From Oscillospiraceae bacterium (GTDB lineage Bacteria; Bacillota; Clostridia; Oscillospirales; Ruminococcaceae), in assembly GCA_017512745.1 (NCBI GenBank), contig JAFWEV010000108.1, forward strand, positions 1-54,245: DNA of 54,245 bases. The letters run 5' to 3'. A model generated the notes under the pieces. The model searched no databases. It was not told where the DNA came from and saw only the letters and a list, made by a program, of their open reading frames with translations. The position numbers and the translations under genes are program-made. Shown piece by piece: positions 23,990-33,152 of this stretch. Each line of letters starts with the position of its first letter. The stretch's first letter is position 1.

Positions 23990-25357
23990 GTGAATATCAG
24001 GAAACATATCGAAACAGACAGGGATTTTTACAGAGCAATACTCGCAATAGCGATACCCGTCATGCTCCAGAGCGCGATCATGAGGGGAATGGGGCTTGTC
24101 AATTCCATCATGCTTGGGAATCTGGGCGAGACATACATGGCGGCTTATCATCTCGGAAATCAGCTTTACAACCTTTTCGGATCCATATCGTTCGGACTCG
24201 TTGCGGGATGCTGTGTGATGGTGAGTCAGTACTGGGGGTCCAGAGACCTCGCGGCTATAAGGAGGATAATGGCTTACACGCTCAAGTTGCTGTGCGCGGT
24301 GACTGTTCTCTTTATGGCGGTGGGGCTTTTTGTCCCGGAACATTTTATGAGGCTGTATTCCGGGGAAGCGGATGTCATAGCGGCCGGCGTGCCTTACGTT
24401 CGGATCGTCTGCTTCTGCTTTGCGTTCTACGGATTCTCCAATCTCTATCTCCTTTCCATAAGGTCGATAGAAAACGCAAGACTCTATCTCATAGTGGACG
24501 GCATATCCTATGCGATAAACATATTCATAAACTATCTTCTCATATACGGAAGATTCGGGCTGCCGAAACTCGGTATCATAGGTGTCGCGATCGGCACGAT
24601 AATCGCCAAGGTGATAGAGGCGGCTGTATGCGTGGTGCATATGCTGAAATATGAGAAGACAATACGGTTCAGACCCGGGGATCTCAGGGAAAGAGCCGAC
24701 AGGGAACTCAGGAGAACTTTCTTCCGGTTTGCCATTCCGGTGGCGATGCATGAGATCATCTGGGGTATCGGTAACAGTATGTACAGCTCCATTCTCGGTC
24801 ATGTCGGCGCCGACGCGATATCCGCTCATTCTGTCGTGGAGAGCTTCAGCTCGATCTGCATCATGTTCACTTCGGGTCTTGTAAGCGCCGCGGGAGTGCT
24901 TATAGGCAAATCCATAGGTGCGGGAGAGGGAGACAGGGTCTTCAGAAAGGCTCAGAGCATCATGCTCATTGCACTGGGGTCGGGGATATTCTCCGGACTT
25001 CTGCACATAATTACACGACCGATGCTTATATCTTTCTATCCCAACCTCGGAGCAGAAACAACGGGACTCATAAGAAACTTTATGACTATATGTGCGCTCC
25101 TGTGCCCGTTCCAGGCGCTGGAACTCACTTCTTCTCTGGGAACACTGAGAGGCGGCGGGGATGCCGCATTCGTGGTAGCGGAAGACACATTCGTCATGTG
25201 GTGCATCTGCATACCTCTCGCTTCTCTTGCCACATACAGGTGGGGGCTTTCCCCGTCGTGGGTATATTTCCTTCTCAAGATGGACCTCGTGTTCAAGAGC
25301 ACCATATGTGTTATAAGGATCCTCAGAAGAAAATGGGTGAAAAAGATTACGGAGTGA
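23990..25357 (+). CDS. MATE family multidrug/cation antiporter
   Basis: 455 aa with about 12 membrane helices in two similar halves, typical of NorM/DinF-type exporters. The first half shows MLGNLGETYMAAYHLGNQLYNL and SQYWGSRDL, a pattern repeated in family members; the second half shows HVGADAISAHSVVESFSS. The start is a GTG at 23990, with AGGGA and GCAGG upstream; no ATG lies before the first helix. Probably in one operon with the acetyltransferase before it and, 4 nt after it, the zinc-ribbon protein. A second, same-length MATE gene lies at 35238-36608. Confidence 0.9.
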   Translation: MNIRKHIETDRDFYRAILAIAIPVMLQSAIMRGMGLVNSIMLGNLGETYMAAYHLGNQLYNLFGSISFGLVAGCCVMVSQYWGSRDLAAIRRIMAYTLKLLCAVTVLFMAVGLFVPEHFMRLYSGEADVIAAGVPYVRIVCFCFAFYGFSNLYLLSIRSIENARLYLIVDGISYAINIFINYLLIYGRFGLPKLGIIGVAIGTIIAKVIEAAVCVVHMLKYEKTIRFRPGDLRERADRELRRTFFRFAIPVAMHEIIWGIGNSMYSSILGHVGADAISAHSVVESFSSICIMFTSGLVSAAGVLIGKSIGAGEGDRVFRKAQSIMLIALGSGIFSGLLHIITRPMLISFYPNLGAETTGLIRNFMTICALLCPFQALELTSSLGTLRGGGDAAFVVAEDTFVMWCICIPLASLATYRWGLSPSWVYFLLKMDLVFKSTICVIRILRRKWVKKITE

Positions 25358-25361
25358 CCGA

Positions 25362-27293
25362 ATGGAGACACCTTTTTACGCCGATACAAATGCGTGGGCA
25401 GCCGGATTCATCGCGGATATGTTCAGAGCCCTTACGGCCGGCGGTATGGTAACTGCGGCCGGTATACTGATGCTGACCGCAGCTTGTTCGTATCTTGCCG
25501 TATGCCGGAACAGAAACAGAGTGTACCTGTCAGGAGACATAAAAAGGATTGTGTGGCACTGGCTGCTCATACCCCTCGGCATCGTGAGCGCGCTGTTTGT
25601 TCTGCTGGATATCAGGGTGAGCAGAATAATAGGAGCCGCAATAATGCTGATCGCGGTGACTGCATCGTATTTTGTCGCAAGACGCAGGACAGCCGGACCT
25701 TTCCTGGCCGCTTCCGCCGTGTGGGCATCCTGCTCCGCCGGCGCTGCGGTGAACATTTCGCTCGCCGCTGGAGCGAGAAGAAATATGGATACCTATTCAG
25801 CCATAGGGAAATTCTCCCTTTACGGTGCGTCGGACATCCTTGTCATGAGATCACTCGGACTCCTCCTGCTCGCAGGCGCCGCGACAGTAATGTATGTGCG
25901 GTTCTATGTGAGAAACAGGTATGTGCTCCTCCCGCATTACAGGGATGAGCTTAAGGATGCAGACAGATGCTCGTGCGGATACCCTTATCTTTCCGGGAAC
26001 GACTACTGCCCGAACTGCGGAAAGAAAGCCGGAACCGTCAGAAGCCGCACGGAGCTTGAGATACTTGACGATCCCCTGTTCTGCGTAAAGTGTTCCGCAA
26101 AACTCAACAAGCGGGGAGTGTGTCCGGAATGCGGCAACGAGACTTTCAGGAAGGCCGTGAAGCAGGAAGCCGCGGATGTTCTGAAGGGGTACGGCATAAA
26201 GATAGCCGCATTCGTGATAATAGCATTGTTTATACTCGTCCCTTACCTTGCGGGAAACCTCTATAAGGGACTAAGTTCGGGTGTGGACCAAGCAGTCAGG
26301 AATTTTGAGACGAAAACAGTGGAATATATCAATGAACCCGGTGTGAAACAGGACGAGTCATGGCGCGTGGGATTCACGGATTCGTATAATGCCGTATACG
26401 ATCTGGATCTCAGGATATTCGACGTGTATCTCAGACGCATAAGCCAGGATGATCTCAAATATTATATCCGGTTTGGCGAGCAGGCATTCTCGAGGGAATG
26501 TCTTATGGAGAACCTCTGGTATGCCGTAAAGGCTAACGACGTGCCTACGGCGACGGAACTGATAATAGCGGTGGACAATACCCGCACGGAACAGGCAAAC
26601 GCCCTTAATGAAGCTTTGAGCGATGCACTGTCCCTGTCTGACACGCCTCTCAGCACATTCGCCATGGTGCTGACGAACGGGTTCAGGTTCTACACTTCAT
26701 TCATTCCTCTGTGGCTTTTCGGAGCGGCGCTGATTCTGGCGGCCGCAGTTGTCTTCCTTGTATCACGCAGATCGGCTGCGAAGCATCCGCTGCCGGTCCC
26801 TGCATTCGATACGGGGGAGGGAACTGGTGTCCGCACGGCATATACCGCAGCGGACAGAAAGCAGACTTTAGTCGCCGTACTCATAGTGATACTGGTATTT
26901 GCCGTTACCGCGGGAGTCGGGTTCCTGAAAGACAGGAATAACGGACCCGATTTCGCCGTATCCTTTGAAAATGCTGTCATGAAGACGGGTGGGGAGGTGC
27001 TTTTACTTCTCGCCGATCGCGAGAATCCAGATCCGGAAGCGTTGAAGGAGGCGTGCAGGAGACAGGAGGAGGCACTTGCGGTCCTCAAACAGTGTGAGGC
27101 GGACGGAGCGCTTGAGGAGACAATACTGGATATGGTCTCGCAGCTTGAATCGGCCTTGCAGGAACTCGCTGAAAGCGGAGCGGGTGATGCCGAGGCTGTC
27201 AGTGGATATGTCACCGCGCAGATGCAGATAATGCAGTTGGAGACGGTCTACAATATAAATGCAGCGTCGGATACGATCGGCGACATGTTCTGA
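25362..27293 (+). CDS. Multi-pass membrane protein with two zinc ribbons, unknown function
   Basis: 643 aa. About five helices in the first 185 residues; then a cytoplasmic segment with two rubredoxin-like ribbons: C203, C205, C216, C219 and C241, C244, C254, C257 (CVKCSAKL ... GVCPECGN). A helix at about 279-299 leads to an extracytoplasmic region of about 130 residues, followed by two more helices (around 435-460 and 485-510) and a helical, Glu-rich C-terminal domain of about 110 residues. I know no family with this order. It starts 4 nt after the MATE gene, with GGAG 9 nt upstream, and is probably translationally coupled to it. Confidence 0.75.
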   Translation: METPFYADTNAWAAGFIADMFRALTAGGMVTAAGILMLTAACSYLAVCRNRNRVYLSGDIKRIVWHWLLIPLGIVSALFVLLDIRVSRIIGAAIMLIAVTASYFVARRRTAGPFLAASAVWASCSAGAAVNISLAAGARRNMDTYSAIGKFSLYGASDILVMRSLGLLLLAGAATVMYVRFYVRNRYVLLPHYRDELKDADRCSCGYPYLSGNDYCPNCGKKAGTVRSRTELEILDDPLFCVKCSAKLNKRGVCPECGNETFRKAVKQEAADVLKGYGIKIAAFVIIALFILVPYLAGNLYKGLSSGVDQAVRNFETKTVEYINEPGVKQDESWRVGFTDSYNAVYDLDLRIFDVYLRRISQDDLKYYIRFGEQAFSRECLMENLWYAVKANDVPTATELIIAVDNTRTEQANALNEALSDALSLSDTPLSTFAMVLTNGFRFYTSFIPLWLFGAALILAAAVVFLVSRRSAAKHPLPVPAFDTGEGTGVRTAYTAADRKQTLVAVLIVILVFAVTAGVGFLKDRNNGPDFAVSFENAVMKTGGEVLLLLADRENPDPEALKEACRRQEEALAVLKQCEADGALEETILDMVSQLESALQELAESGAGDAEAVSGYVTAQMQIMQLETVYNINAASDTIGDMF

Positions 27294-27312
27294 TCCGATA
27301 TTAAAATACAAG

Positions 27313-27349
27313 AAAGCCACGGAGCACATCACAGATGCCCCGTGGCTTT
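27313..27349. terminator. Bidirectional terminator
   Basis: AAAGCCACGG (27313-27322) pairs exactly with CCGTGGCTTT (27340-27349), running into TTTTT on plus and a T-containing tail on minus. Separates convergent genes. Confidence 0.85.
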
Positions 27350-27364
27350 TTAAGTGTGTTCAGA

Positions 27365-29272
27365 TCATGTCAGATCACTTATGATATCCGCGATATCCTT
27401 TACTGCTGCGCGGCCTTCCTTTTTCTCATATGCGCCGGCCTCATCGTCAATGGATGTCTTTATGGAATCCACATCCACCACCAGGGTCGCAATGCTTTCT
27501 ACGGTGTCGAGACCGAGTATGGATGCGATATCCCCTATTATTGTGGCTTTTTCAACAGCTCCGAGTTCGCCTTCCTCGAGAGTCGTCTTTATGTCTCTCC
27601 CGGAGACGTAGACATTTATGACTGCCGAGATGCCGGGGATGCCCAGCAGATCTGCTATCTGTCCGAAATTGTCGAGAGTTTCGTCTGATTTAAGATCCGG
27701 TTTGAGGACCGGGAGAATGAGCCTTACAAGGATCTCATACCTGTTAGCTCCGACGGGAACGGTGTATATTCTGTATCCCTCATCCTTGAGAACTTTTATT
27801 TTACCGCTGTCGCTGAGTTCATCGCCGAGGACAAGTCCGAGGCTGCATTCCGCAGTGCCGTCCGTGAGGATACCCAGCAGCTCATCGAGTTTCTCCTTTT
27901 TGATGGCCTCGGAGATGATGATATGCGGTCCGTTCTCCTCTGCGCACGATCGCAGGTCGTTGTTTTCGCATCTGATCACCTGCAGATAGCTCTGATCTTT
28001 GAGCAGTTCAAGAAGTTCGCCGTCGCCGAGATCGGTCACAACGATTATAGTCTCGAACGAGGGTTTGAAGAGCCCTTTTCCGGAGGATTCGACGAGCAGA
28101 TTTCCGGCCAGCAGAGCTTTACGCCTCAGGAAGAACCATATTCCGCCCCCCACAACCGCCGCAGCACCGATGATCGCCGCAATAACAGGTCCTGTCAGTT
28201 TCTTCGGGATCTCCTCTTCGATCCTTTCTCCGCAGTCGGGACATGTCTTGGACATGAGACCTGTCTTGAAGAGTGTGGCATCCGTCTCTATCGTCCACTC
28301 TTCCGGATACGTATGACCTGTCATGGGGATCGTTTCCGTTTCCTTTTCTCCGCATACGGTGCAGACGGATTCAAGAAGTCCGTCTTCTGTACATGTTGGT
28401 TCCTTAACCACTGTGGGAAGACCCATTGTATGACCCTTTGCAGGGAAGACCTCGTCTGTTTTGTCTCCGCATACCGAGCATATGCCGGTTTTGTGCCCCT
28501 CTTCGGTGCAGGTGGCTTCAGTCTCTTCGTATACATAAGAATGTCCCGGAGCCTTGATATCTTTGGTATAAGTGTCCTTACATTTTGAGCACGTATATGT
28601 TTCGACTCCGTCTTCAATACATGTCGCTTCTTTGGTCACCTGCATCTTGTAACTGTGTCCGGTGGCTGCGATTTTTTCCGTGTACTTATCGGCACATCTC
28701 GAACAGGTGTATGTTCTGGTTCCCTGAGCTGTACATGTAGCAGCTGTTGTCACCTCGGATGAGTAATCATGGCCGAGGGCGGCGATCGTCTCAGTGTACT
28801 GATCGTTGCAGTTTCCGCATGTGTATGTTCTGATGCCGGAATCGGTGCAGGAAGCTTCTTTTGTAGTGGCGGCCGAGTAACTGTGCCCTGTGGCGGCAAT
28901 GGTTTCATTATATGAATCGCCGCACCGGGAACACGTATATGTTCTGGAACCGGCTGTTGTACAGGTGGCGCCTGCAGTGGTCACAGATGAATAACTGTGA
29001 CCGAGAGCAGGAAACGAGACAGGGTAGGCCTCGATTCCGCACGTGCAATAGATGGAGCCGGAACCGGGGTTCGTGCATGTTGGCTGGGACACGATACTTT
29101 CCACACGGGCTGTGGAATTTCCGCAGTTCGGACATGGAGCCTCATAAGGATCATTTGGAGAAATAGGTATATTGTATGCGTGCACATGAAGTTCCGGGGC
29201 AACGGTTATCAGACCGGCGCCAAGTACTGCGGCCAGCAGTATAACAGTCAGAATTTTCCGCAGATTTCTCAT
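27365..29272 (-). CDS. Exported cysteine-repeat protein with TM anchor and receiver-like cytoplasmic domain
   Basis: 635 aa. Signal peptide or first helix 1-33; about eight repeats of 36-38 residues (55-355), each with the pattern ATCT..G...YTC..C......I.A.GHSY; membrane helix about 361-382 followed by RRK; then a 250-residue cytoplasmic part. Residues 407-525 have the strand-helix rhythm of a response-regulator receiver, but the acceptor strand reads HIIISE (Glu455 for Asp) and the KP motif reads VPVGA. The last 100 residues are helical and acidic. The ATG at 29272 overlaps the upstream gene's TGA, so the two are coupled. The repeats occur in many clostridial surface proteins; the receiver reading is tentative. 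Confidence 0.65.
   Translation of the reverse strand: MRNLRKILTVILLAAVLGAGLITVAPELHVHAYNIPISPNDPYEAPCPNCGNSTARVESIVSQPTCTNPGSGSIYCTCGIEAYPVSFPALGHSYSSVTTAGATCTTAGSRTYTCSRCGDSYNETIAATGHSYSAATTKEASCTDSGIRTYTCGNCNDQYTETIAALGHDYSSEVTTAATCTAQGTRTYTCSRCADKYTEKIAATGHSYKMQVTKEATCIEDGVETYTCSKCKDTYTKDIKAPGHSYVYEETEATCTEEGHKTGICSVCGDKTDEVFPAKGHTMGLPTVVKEPTCTEDGLLESVCTVCGEKETETIPMTGHTYPEEWTIETDATLFKTGLMSKTCPDCGERIEEEIPKKLTGPVIAAIIGAAAVVGGGIWFFLRRKALLAGNLLVESSGKGLFKPSFETIIVVTDLGDGELLELLKDQSYLQVIRCENNDLRSCAEENGPHIIISEAIKKEKLDELLGILTDGTAECSLGLVLGDELSDSGKIKVLKDEGYRIYTVPVGANRYEILVRLILPVLKPDLKSDETLDNFGQIADLLGIPGISAVINVYVSGRDIKTTLEEGELGAVEKATIIGDIASILGLDTVESIATLVVDVDSIKTSIDDEAGAYEKKEGRAAVKDIADIISDLT
28208..29110 (-). 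repeat. Tandem coding repeats, about eight units of 108-114 nt
   Basis: Encodes the cysteine repeats of the exported protein. The best-conserved words are CGxxYTExIAAxGHSY and RTYTCSRC. The outer units are more diverged than the inner four, as expected for an old array that grew from the middle. Confidence 0.85.
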
Positions 29273-30735
29273 CAATCCACAACTTCGAGTCGCCCGTCAA
29301 CATCGAAACCGAGATGCTTATGGACATTGAAGTATTCGAGGATCGTCTGGACATCACTCGTCGTGAGAACTGTCGGTTCGCCGTTCGCCTTGACTTCTTC
29401 AAATGAGAGGTTGAAGAACTCCGGAAGGTTGTTGTAGTGGAATTCCTGGATACCTACGGTGTAGATCTTGCTGTCATCAACATCTTCGCCGTTGAGTTCA
29501 CATTTGAGAAGTTTATGTCCCGATTTGGAATAGATGACATGCATACCTCTCGAGAGCTGATAGAATTCGGTATGGTTTCCGAGCCAGGCCTCATCTCTGT
29601 ATATGTGAAGAAGCGCTTTCTTGAGCTGAGCGCCGGTAAGCTTGACTCCGTAGGATTTACCGTCGTAGGGATAGCACTCCGTGAAGTCCTGAAGAGTGAC
29701 GATCGGTCCCATATGGTCCTTTCTCACGGAGCCGGATCCCATAAAGAAAATATCCACGGCGAGGCTGTCCTTCATCGCGTCGGCAAAGACGCCGCCGAGC
29801 TCTGTCTGTATCCATCTGTCGTGATGTTCGAGTTCGTAGTCGAAGTTAGCTACGACCTTTGCATATTTGAGGTCTGTCTTCGCCTTGATCGATCCGATGA
29901 GATCCTCGATGCGCTGATCCTTGGGACAGGTCTCCTCATTGATCGGCACGGCCTGCCACTTATATGACAGCACGCTGTTGTTGTCCGTGTCTATGACGAG
30001 GTCAAAGCGTCCGATCTGATCTGTTCCGGTACCGGCCTGAACGATGAGAATGTTGTTAACTTCAGCGGGCTTGTCGATGAAAGTATGGGAATGACCGCCG
30101 ATTATGATGTCTACGCCCCATGCGGGATCGAGAAGAGCGGCGAGCTTTTTGTCCTCTTCAAATCCGATATGAGTGAGCAGCACGGTTAGGTCTACGTCGA
30201 GTCCGTTGTAGGCATTGCAGATCTTTCCGACTTCATGGGCTGCCTCTTCGATGCCGATAAATGAACCGATGAGTTTTTCCCCTTTTGTCTGGGAGATGAC
30301 CTCTTCGGTGATGATGCCTATAAAGAGGATCTTCATTCCGTCGATCTCCATGACATAGCACGGGTCGAACAGCCTCGTATCGTTTTCTTTTATGTACAGA
30401 TTTGCATTTATGATAGGGAATGTCGCCATTTTCTCCAGGAAGAGAAGATGCGCCACGCCGTAGTCTGTCTCGTGATTTCCGAGAGTGACTACATCGGGTG
30501 CAAGAAGATTCATTATCTGTATGGTCGAGACGCCGTGGAATTCACTGTCGAGGACGGAGCCTCTGAACATATCTCCGGCAATGGCATATATGACGTTGGG
30601 ATCTTCGTTGCGGCATTTGGTCAGGTATCCAGAGAGCATGGATACGCCTCCGGTGAGTTTTTTGTCGACCTTATCCGCAAGAAAGTCGCCGTGCATGTCG
30701 TTTGAATGCAGTAAAGTGATCTCTTTTGTATTCAT
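29272..30735 (-). CDS. 5'-nucleotidase/2',3'-cyclic phosphodiesterase-like metallophosphoesterase
   Basis: 487 aa. N-terminal calcineurin-like phosphoesterase: LLHSNDMHGD, AGDMFRGS, TLGNHETDYG, LLTHIGF and GGHSHTF give the full di-metal site. The C-terminal substrate domain (from about 325) has the UshA-type MGSGSVRKD and a CYPYDG loop. UshA and CpdB relatives are usually exported, but this protein begins MNTKEITLLHSNDMHG with no signal peptide, so it should act inside the cell. GGGGG lies about 8 nt before the ATG. Its stop overlaps the start of the cysteine-repeat protein by 1 nt. Confidence 0.92.
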   Translation of the reverse strand: MNTKEITLLHSNDMHGDFLADKVDKKLTGGVSMLSGYLTKCRNEDPNVIYAIAGDMFRGSVLDSEFHGVSTIQIMNLLAPDVVTLGNHETDYGVAHLLFLEKMATFPIINANLYIKENDTRLFDPCYVMEIDGMKILFIGIITEEVISQTKGEKLIGSFIGIEEAAHEVGKICNAYNGLDVDLTVLLTHIGFEEDKKLAALLDPAWGVDIIIGGHSHTFIDKPAEVNNILIVQAGTGTDQIGRFDLVIDTDNNSVLSYKWQAVPINEETCPKDQRIEDLIGSIKAKTDLKYAKVVANFDYELEHHDRWIQTELGGVFADAMKDSLAVDIFFMGSGSVRKDHMGPIVTLQDFTECYPYDGKSYGVKLTGAQLKKALLHIYRDEAWLGNHTEFYQLSRGMHVIYSKSGHKLLKCELNGEDVDDSKIYTVGIQEFHYNNLPEFFNLSFEEVKANGEPTVLTTSDVQTILEYFNVHKHLGFDVDGRLEVVD

Positions 30736-30836
30736 TGTTTATACCCCCTGTATGCTCTAATGATTACAAAAAAATAGGAGGGTATACAACCTAGTTATGT
30801 AGTGTTCTTAAGAGACATATTCCGGACAAAGGAAAA

Positions 30837-30856
30837 GCAGCACCCGAAAGTGCTGC
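30837..30856 (-). terminator. Terminator of the MFS gene
   Basis: GCAGCAC (30837-30843) and GTGCTGC (30850-30856) with a 6-nt loop; the minus strand continues TTTTCCTTTG. Confidence 0.75.
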
Positions 30857-30876
30857 CTGATCTTAATGTAAATGAA

Positions 30877-32421
30877 TCACTCGTCTTTGGGAACATCCAT
30901 CAGAAGTTCGTCTGTGGGTTTCTTGGTGCCTTCGAGATCTATCTCGAAATGAAGCTCTTCTGAAGGCTCGGGGATGTCCTCTGGCGCATCGGCCTTTGCA
31001 CTTTCCTCAAGGGCCTCTGTGTGCTCTTTGATAGCGGAGTCCATGTTCTCAAGAGTCTCTTTCGTCTCCTTCTTGATATCCTCCTCGATCTCCACGTCTT
31101 CCGTGAGCGCTTCCATCAGGACCTTCTTTGCGGACGGCCTGTTGTCACCGTGCTTGACCAAGGACATCGTCAGGAATGCGAGAGCGACTGCGACAGCCGA
31201 GTAGATGAAGAGCGGCTTGTAACCGAAACGCTGCATGATCGCACCGGAAACCACAGGAGTCAGTGACTGAGCGGCCATTGAGAATGTGTAGTAGTAGCCG
31301 GTGAACTTTCCGACATCGGAGGAGTGGCACATCTCAACTACCATAGGCAGGGAGTTGACGTTTATAGCCGCCCATGCAATGCCGACGAGTGCGAAGACGA
31401 CGTACAGCACGACGGAGAATCCGCCTCCGAGGATCGTCCAGATGAACGAGAAGAGGAAGCATGCCGCAAGGAGAATGATGCCTCCGAGGATAGTCTTCTT
31501 TCTACCGACCTTAGATGCAAGCATGCCTATCGGGAAGTATGCGACGATGGCACCGAGGCTTCCGATCGTGAGGCAGAGAGAAGCGCTTCCGAGCACCATG
31601 CCCCACATGTTGGATGCGTATGTCGTGAACCAGGTGGTTACTGCGCTGTAGCCGAAGAACCACAGGAATATGGAGAGAAGAAGGAAAATGAGGCTCCTTC
31701 TTACGGGTTTCGGAAGCTTTGTCTTGCTGCCTTCGGAGGACGCGATATCCTCTTCCGGATGCGCCGCTTCGTACGCCTGGTTCTCAGCCGCCAGCTTTGG
31801 TTCTCTGATGGTGAGGAACATGAGACCCACACACGCGACCATGATGATGGCGACGATGGCAAACAGCGGCATATAGTTGACGTGAGCCAGGCCGCCCACC
31901 TTTGCCTGGGAGTACATGAACGTCGTGATGACGAGGTAGATGATGCCTCCGAGCGCGCCCATCATGTTGATGACCGCATTTGCCTGTGATCTCAGCGGCT
32001 TCGGGGTAACGTCGGGCATGAGAGCAACGGCAGGCGATCTGTAGAGCCCCATGGAAATTAGAAGCATTCCGAGCACGACTACGAAGAAAGTGATCTTTCC
32101 CTGAGCCGGATTGGCATAATAGCTGTTGTCGATGATGGGAAGGATGAGCATGAAGACAACGGCGAGAGCAGTGCCGATGAGAATGAATGGCGTTCTTCTG
32201 CCGAGCTTGTTCTTGCATCCGTCGGAGATCTTTCCGAACAGCGGGAGCAGGAACAGGGCGAGGACATTGTCAACGGCCATGATGCCGCCTGACAGCGTCT
32301 TGTTCATATTGAACGTGTTTGTGAGTATCAGAGGAATGACGTTGTCGTACATCTGCCAGAAAGCGCAGATGGACATGAATGCCAGACCTACCAGGAATGT
32401 GCGCTTGTAATTGAGTTTCAT
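30877..32421 (-). CDS. Major facilitator superfamily transporter, sugar-type
   Basis: 514 aa with 12 predicted helices in residues 1-415. The loop between helices 2 and 3 has GKISDGCKNKLGRRTPFIL, the pattern of the SLC45/GPH-like sugar transporters, and helix 5 follows LRSQANAVINMMGALG. A central cytoplasmic loop (about 215-245) and a 95-residue acidic C-terminal tail (from about 420) are hydrophilic. Substrate likely a saccharide. The ATG at 32421 has no ribosome site within 15 nt; AGGGAGGT lies 40 nt upstream beyond a strong hairpin. Downstream of the flavin reductase gene on the same strand. Confidence 0.85.
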   Translation of the reverse strand: MKLNYKRTFLVGLAFMSICAFWQMYDNVIPLILTNTFNMNKTLSGGIMAVDNVLALFLLPLFGKISDGCKNKLGRRTPFILIGTALAVVFMLILPIIDNSYYANPAQGKITFFVVVLGMLLISMGLYRSPAVALMPDVTPKPLRSQANAVINMMGALGGIIYLVITTFMYSQAKVGGLAHVNYMPLFAIVAIIMVACVGLMFLTIREPKLAAENQAYEAAHPEEDIASSEGSKTKLPKPVRRSLIFLLLSIFLWFFGYSAVTTWFTTYASNMWGMVLGSASLCLTIGSLGAIVAYFPIGMLASKVGRKKTILGGIILLAACFLFSFIWTILGGGFSVVLYVVFALVGIAWAAINVNSLPMVVEMCHSSDVGKFTGYYYTFSMAAQSLTPVVSGAIMQRFGYKPLFIYSAVAVALAFLTMSLVKHGDNRPSAKKVLMEALTEDVEIEEDIKKETKETLENMDSAIKEHTEALEESAKADAPEDIPEPSEELHFEIDLEGTKKPTDELLMDVPKDE

Positions 32422-32426
32422 GTTTT

Positions 32427-32459
32427 TTTCGGCAAAGCGGCGCGCCGCAGCTGCCGAAA
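32427..32459 (-). promoter_or_regulatory. Hairpin between Shine-Dalgarno sequence and start codon
   Basis: TTTCGGCA (32427-32434) pairs with TGCCGAAA (32452-32459); an inner GCGG/CCGC helix lies within. On the minus strand the order is AGGGAGGT (32461-32468), hairpin, A-run, ATG (32421). There is no T-tract on the minus side, so it is not an intrinsic terminator for that direction. Folding would bring the ribosome site to the start codon. Confidence 0.55.
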
Positions 32460-32469
32460 CACCTCCCTC

Positions 32470-33063
32470 TTATTTTCTGTTATTTGCTTTGCGTCTGCGG
32501 GTGCTCTTTTTCTCTACGGAGTACCCGAAGTCGCCGACCTTCTTTCCGAGCTCCACATATGTGCCGTGTGAATACGCCACAAGATCCGCGCGGCCGTACA
32601 TGAGCTTGTCCTGATCATTGAACAGGGATTCGTCTGCGGTGATGCCGACAACATCGGCGAGGAACATATCGTGAGACCCGAGCTCTATCACATCGAAGAC
32701 CCTGCATTCTATCGACATCGGCGCTTCGGCCACGGAAGGGCTTTTTACGTGAAGAGACGGAACGGCAGTGAGACCGCATTCCGCGAATTTGTTCATATCG
32801 CGGCCGGACTTTACTCCGCACGTATCCGTTGCGCGGATAATGTCCGTTGAGACCATATTGATGACGAAGTCGCGGGTCTTTGAGATGATCTCGTGGGAAT
32901 ATCTGCTCTTTGTGAGCGATATATACATCCTTGGGGGATTCGAACATATGACACCTGTCCAGGCAACAGCGCAGGCATTCGGGTCTTCACAGCTTCCCGA
33001 TGAAACAAGAGCCACCGGCAGCGGTGACATGTATATTCCGGGTTTCATCTCGCGTCTGGACAT
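32470..33063 (-). CDS. Flavin reductase-like FMN protein (DIM6/NTAB type)
   Basis: 197 aa split-barrel protein. The family opening MYMSPLPVALVSS-like stretch (IYMSPLPVALVSSG), SNPPRMYISLTKSRYSHE and the FVINMV strand with a cysteine-containing C-GxKSGRD segment are typical of the DIM6/NTAB flavoprotein group, which binds FMN and uses NAD(P)H or serves as an electron carrier. The ATG at 33063 has AAGGAG 8 nt upstream. A basic tail (KKSTRRRKANNRK) ends it. It precedes the MFS gene on the same strand; a functional link is not evident. Confidence 0.88.
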   Translation of the reverse strand: MSRREMKPGIYMSPLPVALVSSGSCEDPNACAVAWTGVICSNPPRMYISLTKSRYSHEIISKTRDFVINMVSTDIIRATDTCGVKSGRDMNKFAECGLTAVPSLHVKSPSVAEAPMSIECRVFDVIELGSHDMFLADVVGITADESLFNDQDKLMYGRADLVAYSHGTYVELGKKVGDFGYSVEKKSTRRRKANNRK

Positions 33064-33134
33064 GAGAGGCGCTCCTTTTCTTAAAATGATCCTGAAACCA
33101 TTATAGCAAAAAAGAAAGTTGCGGTAGTGCAATA

Positions 33135-33143
33135 TGGTATAAT
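33135..33143 (+). promoter_or_regulatory. Extended -10 promoter next to the start codon of the SprT-like gene
   Basis: TGG TATAAT ends only 9 nt before the ATG at 33153. Transcription would begin within about 4 nt of the ATG, giving a leaderless or nearly leaderless mRNA. No -35 and no ribosome site are visible. Confidence 0.55.
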
Positions 33144-33152
33144 TCTTATATT

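Noticed and set aside
23696..25006. 436-codon minus-strand frame opposite the acetyltransferase and MATE genes
   Set aside because: The sequence is His/Arg/Tyr-rich low-information protein without motifs and runs across two convincing genes.
29272..30735. Periplasmic/exported UshA
   Set aside because: The protein begins directly with the first metal motif and has no signal peptide, so export by the standard route is unlikely.
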